Positions 60,646 to 64,000 of a stretch of DNA of 64,000 nucleotides are shown here, in pieces. This stretch comes from Cryptomeria japonica. Lineage: Eukaryota; Streptophyta; Pinopsida; Cupressales; Cupressaceae. Where the stretch lies: NCBI RefSeq assembly GCF_030272615.1, contig NC_081406.1, positions 265,904,192-265,968,191 on the forward strand, read 5' to 3'. A program made the position numbers and the translations under genes. Within the stretch, counting starts at the first letter, position 1. Each line of letters begins with the position of its first letter. The notes below the pieces were generated by a model. That model was not told the DNA's origin. It searched no databases and saw nothing but the letters and a program-made list of their open reading frames with translations.

Positions 60646-61195
60646 TAAATAAATAAATCATATTTATTTAATTAAATATTCTCTCACATTTAAATAAATT
60701 AGTATTTATTTAAATCCCCCAAAATCCCACCTCTCACATTTAAATAAATAAATCATTTATTTAAATCACCTTTATCCTCCACCCACTTGTATTTTCCTAC
60801 AAATGCAAGTTGCACAACTATTTTAAATAAATCATTTATTTAAATCACCTTTATCCTCCACCCACTTGTACAACTATTTTAAATAAATTATTTATTTAAA
60901 ATCTTATTTATTTAATTAAATCTTCTCTCACATTTCAATAAATTAATATTTATTTAAATCCCCCAAAATCCCACCTCTCACATTTAAATAAATAAATCAT
61001 TTATTTAAATCACCTTTATCCTCCACCCACTTGTATTTTCCTACAAATGCAAGTTGCACATTTAAATAAATAAATCATTTATTTAAATCACCTTTATCCT
61101 CCACCCACTTGTATTTTCCTACAAATGCAAGTTGCACTACTATTTTAAATAAATCATTTATTTAAATCACCTTTATCCTCCACCCACTTGTACTT
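60646..61195. repeat. Tandem repeats in solo LTR I (AT palindrome plus C-rich block)
   Basis: A unit of about 50-85 bases (AAATAAATCATTTATTTAAAT, then CACCTTTATCCTCCACCCAC, then TTGTATTTTCCTACAAATGC) occurs about five times, at about 60740, 60825, 60990, 61060 and 61145. A larger block with CCCCCAAAATCCCACCTCTC is duplicated (60650-60735 and 60905-60985). Copy ages look similar by eye. Confidence 0.8.
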
Positions 61196-61420
61196 GAAAC
61201 CTTTAATGGTTTACCTTAAAGTCTTCAAACTTAATGGCTTCCTTCTAGAGTCTTCTCAAACCTTTAATGGTTTTTTTTAAAGTCTTCAAACTTAATGGCT
61301 TTAAAGTCTTCAAACTTGATGGCTTCCTTCTATAGTCTTCTTAAGACTTTAATTGCTTCCCTTAAAGTCTTCAAGCCTTTAATGGTTTCCCTCAAAGTCT
61401 TCAAGCATTTAATGTTTTAT
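61196..61420. repeat. Degenerate tandem repeat (GTCTTCAAACTTAATGGCTT type)
   Basis: About six imperfect copies of a 25-40-base unit (AAAGTCTTCAA..TTTAATGG), between the AT array and the TATA box of solo LTR I. Confidence 0.65.
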
Positions 61421-62039
61421 CTTCTTTTTCTCATTTAAATAAATTAATATTTATTTAAATATTTATCCAAATGTAACTTACACCATTTAATTGAAATAAA
61501 TGATTTCATTTTAATTGAAAATACCAAAATTCCTCCCACTTGCATTTTCTTACAAAATCCACTTGCATGCCTAAACCCCTTCTAGATTCTTCTAAACCCT
61601 TCCTAATTAACCTATTCCATCCCCTAAATATTGTCACATTCCTAAGCAAATTGGAGTCACTTCTCAAAGACTCCAAAGTCTTTGAAAAATAATTAATGCT
61701 TTGTGTGTTCAACAAATTAACCTCTAAAGTCTTCCAAACCACTTATGGCTCTTACATGACCATTAATGGTTAATTCCACTTGCACCCATGGTTAATGACT
61801 TTGACTTCTAACTTAACCCTCATGTAACCCATGTGTCTCTTCAAAGCATTTATTTCTTTGACTGGGGTAACCATCATGTCCCCTCAAGCATTTAATGCTC
61901 CTTATCTCTCCTCAAGCCTCCTCATGGTGACACTTGTCAACATGGGATTGGGTTGAAATTCTCACATGGATTGAATATCTCTCAATCCTAACCCTTGTTA
62001 AGATTGCTCAATCTTAACCCTTCATTTCTCCATTTCTTC

Positions 62040-62048
62040 TATAAATAG
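62040..62048 (+). promoter_or_regulatory. TATA box of solo LTR I
   Basis: TATAAATAG followed by a C/T- and A-rich leader; expected start near 62070. Confidence 0.6.
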
Positions 62049-62712
62049 AACCCTTCTCCTCAAGCAAAAGAAGAAGCATTAGAGTATTGTTGTTATACAG
62101 GTATTAGCATAGAGCTTTTTCATAGCATCACTGTCTACACTTGCATAGCATTTGCTTATCATATTCAACCATCTTGAATCTCCATATGGCATCCATGGAT
62201 AGTGCTAAAAGCTGAGAGCTACACTCATTTGGGACTTGGAGAGGGGAGAAACAAGGGAGAAGCATCAAAAGGCATCATGGAAGCATCTTAGGGAGGCTCT
62301 TCTCCTTTCTTTTATTTTGTTAAACTTTTTTCATGCTTTTTGAAATCTCTTTTGATATGTTTGGAATGGTTTTTAGTTCTTTGTTTTGTTTTTATGGTTG
62401 AAACTAACTTATTAACATTGAACTTTGTTGTTGCCTTGTCCCCATTTCCATGACATCACATACATATATATCTATTTTCATTAATCTTAACACTTATTCA
62501 TCCACACATGATATTACCTATAATAATCTGCATGGCAATAGGAATAATAGGTCAAAACAATATAGGGTTTAATGGGTTTAGTTATCATCAAGAATGCACA
62601 TAGTCAAACTTTAATAAATCACATGAGTCAAACACTATCCCAATGTGCTACTTAAAACATAGCAAAAACTTATTAGTTATAGGAATAAAAGAGCCATTAT
62701 TTCAACTCATCA

Positions 62713-62867
62713 ACTACAGTGACCAGAGACATGTTGGTAGGAAAGATTTCGCAATTTGAGTTGAGAGAATTTGGAGAATCACATGGAAAATTTGAGATTG
62801 CATTCAAAGCTACTATATCTAGGAAGCATACGTATGATCTAGGAGAAATTTCATGTTGGGTATCTCA
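62713..62867 (+). pseudogene. Element F gag, piece 3
   Basis: Continues F gag after H: VTRDMLVGKISQFELREFGE then SHGKFEIAFKATISRKHTYD and LGEISCWVS. In G the next residues are RYEREKREMEEKE; here the match stops at 62867 and fragment K begins. Confidence 0.88.
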
Positions 62868-62966
62868 AAAATATTTGAAAATCCCTAAAAATCCAAAAAA
62901 AATAAAACATAGTCTTTGTAATTCATATAAGTTGTATGTCATCTCTAGAGTCTCCAAATCTCTTTT

Positions 62967-64000
62967 ATGCCTGTTGTTACTAGGTCCCAAAGCAAGAAGA
63001 ATGAGATGGACCCATCTCAATATGATTCCATGATCAATCCTACTAGTTACTATTATCAAAGAAGGACCTTGAGTCCCTTACCTAAATATCCACCATGACC
63101 TCCTTTTGGCATGTCCATATAAAATATTAGAGAAAAATTTGACCCAAGAGGAGATTGATGAAGACTTACAAGACCCTAAAATTGAAGTCACAATGGATGC
63201 CCTTCTCACAACAGAACGAGATCACTATTTCTTACTATTAGCACAACAAGGAGCCAAATTAGCCTCTAATTTGGATCTCGCGCAAATATCCAAGAAACCT
63301 CACCTAACATAGATTTTTTCAATTTGGATAACTTTTAGAATCCACATCAATATAGACCAAAACCAATTAAGGGTTCATCGTCACCACTTGGATTTCAATT
63401 TAATAACCCTATTTTTTCTTTACCTTCAACACTTGAAACAAGTGGGACACGAACTGATAAAAATTCAACATCTTCAAATCCAAGTGTGTCACTCATTGAT
63501 CAAAACATATCCCAACCAAGTCAAAATGTGACACAATCTATTAAAAACTTGGCTAATAAAAAGGAACCTCCCAATCAAACAAAAGCCAATCCCTCATCTT
63601 CATTATCAATTCCAAATACTTTCAACATTCAAGATTCACAAACCAATAACCAACCTCCTCCTTCAATGAGCACCATGACCAATATTATAAGTACCACAAT
63701 AAGTGCATTAAATATCAATGTAAATACTTTGAGTCAAGCAAGTGTCAACCAAGGTACAACCAAACCCACATCAAGTCAAATCTAAAATTAAAATATACCA
63801 CCTCCACCTAGAAATCAAAATGTCTCTCCAATTAGTGGAACCTACAATCAAAATCTCATAAATAGTCTTTGAGATGCTCTTATACAAAACAACAATACCC
63901 TACGTAATACATATCCCACTCTTCAAAACCAATATTTGAGCTGCTCTTCTACAAAACAACAATACCCTATGTAATGCATATCCCACTCTTAGAAACCAAT
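62967..64000 (+). pseudogene. Fragment K gag N-terminus, degenerate
   Basis: Begins MPVVTRSQSKKNEMDPSQYD; the VTRSQ start is common in plant gypsy gag-pol. SMINPTSYYYQRRTLSPLP and FGMSI follow, with stops near 63095 and 63121, then helical DEDLQDPKIEVTMDALLTTE (63150-63310). A long Ser/Asn/Gln/Pro-rich low-complexity region runs 63480-63785. No capsid core or zinc knuckle is reached before the window ends. Assignment to gypsy is tentative. Confidence 0.5.
63876..64000. repeat. Tandem duplication of about 67 bases
   Basis: GCTCTTATACAAAACAACAA (63876) recurs as GCTCTTCTACAAAACAACAA (63943), with the following ACCCTA(C/T)GTAAT and TATCCCACTCTT blocks also repeated. The second copy is cut by the window end. 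Confidence 0.8.

Larger units (their letters stand above)
60460..62458 (+). mobile_element. Solo LTR I in the 5' LTR of H
   Basis: TSD CATAC on both sides (60455-60459 and 62459-62463) with TGTAGTCACATAAATC...CCATGACATCA ends. TATAAATAG at 62040-62048 sets the plus strand. There is no primer site or second LTR at its edges. Its start resembles the solo LTR at 35755-36532 (minus strand). The middle consists of tandem repeats. Confidence 0.9.
43432..62712 (-). mobile_element. Ty3/gypsy retrotransposon H (Athila/Tat-like), with LINE and two solo LTRs
   Basis: TSD ACTAC on both sides (43427-43431 and 62713-62717). LTRs 43432-44686 and 59457-62712, the latter interrupted by solo LTR I. Minus-strand order: primer site, gag, protease, RT, RNase H, integrase, then an extra ORF3 reaching the polypurine tract. 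RT before integrase defines gypsy. The primer site (TGGCACCGTTTCCAGGGG) and an extra ORF after pol point to the Athila/Tat group. H is itself hit by a LINE between protease and RT and by solo LTR J in the integrase tail. Confidence 0.92.
59457..62712 (-). repeat. 5' LTR of element H, interrupted by solo LTR I
   Basis: Minus-strand start TGATGAGTTGAAATAATGGC (62712) and end AAGGCAAACA (59457). Own sequence is 59457-60459 plus 62464-62712, matching 43432-44686. TATA-like TTTAAATAAAGGCC near 60077-60090 (minus strand). Confidence 0.9.
16595..62867 (+). mobile_element. Ty1/copia element F remnant (5' LTR and gag in three pieces)
   Basis: The outermost layer of the right side of the window. F's own sequence is the LTR (16595-17997), leader and gag pieces at 18054-18459, 43324-43431 and 62713-62867. 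Everything between belongs to later insertions E and H, and gypsy-like fragment K begins at 62868. Joining the three pieces restores the copia gag order seen in B. F's pol and 3' LTR, if present, lie right of the window. Confidence 0.85.
62868..64000 (+). mobile_element. Gypsy-like gag fragment K (continues off window)
   Basis: A sharp change of sequence inside F gag. About 100 bases of AT-rich leader are followed by a gag-like reading on the plus strand. No LTR is seen between the junction and gag (only 99 bases), so either the 5' end was lost or a rearrangement joined it to F. Its right end is outside the window. Confidence 0.55.

Noticed and set aside
60646-61195. CRISPR-like direct repeats
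   Set aside because: Units are contiguous or overlapping, lack uniform unique spacers, and lie in an LTR of a plant genome.

Overview
The window looks like intergenic DNA from a large plant nuclear genome. It is AT-rich and made entirely of degenerate plant-type retroelements: Ty1/copia LTR elements with initiator-methionine tRNA primer sites, a Ty3/gypsy element with an Athila/Tat-like primer site, an L1-type LINE, pol-less LTR elements and solo LTRs. I see no intact host gene, rRNA, tRNA or CRISPR array. The deep nesting of old, stop-riddled elements with 1-2.3 kb LTRs resembles conifer or other gymnosperm genomes, but that assignment is an inference.

The layout is a nested stack that can be read from target-site duplications (TSDs) and from host reading frames that resume across each insertion. 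The base layer is a plus-strand copia tandem: element G (12590-17997, 3' part) shares its LTR (16595-17997) with element F, whose gag survives as three scraps (18054-18459, 43324-43431, 62713-62867). G is split at 12589 by minus-strand copia element B (5942-12589 and beyond the left edge). B's 3' LTR is split by minus-strand pol-less element A (1-5941). F gag is split by pol-less element E (18460-43323). E is split by plus-strand copia element C (22304-39700, TSD CCTAT). C is split by pol-less element D (28172-34990, TSD CTATA) and by a solo LTR (35755-36532, TSD GTCAC). F gag is split again by minus-strand gypsy element H (43432-62712, TSD ACTAC). H holds a 5'-truncated LINE (51551-56605, 14-bp TSD), a copia-type solo LTR J (47980-49057) and a solo LTR I (60460-62458, TSD CATAC). 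At 62868 F gag runs into a gypsy-like fragment K that continues off the right edge.

Two things go beyond ordinary retroelement debris. First, A, D and E are three members of one pol-less family. Each has LTRs, a primer site and a polypurine tract, plus ORF1 (coiled coil with four CCHC zinc knuckles) and ORF2 (a conserved non-enzymatic domain, a basic linker and a helical tail). They share end signals with copia elements B and F/G and would depend on another element for reverse transcriptase and integrase. Second, the LINE carries an extra ORF3 after its RNase H region, related to the extra ORF3 of gypsy element H. One protein family thus appears in a non-LTR and an LTR element, and its core motif also resembles ORF2 of the pol-less family. 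All coding regions carry stops or frameshifts, so nothing here looks active today.
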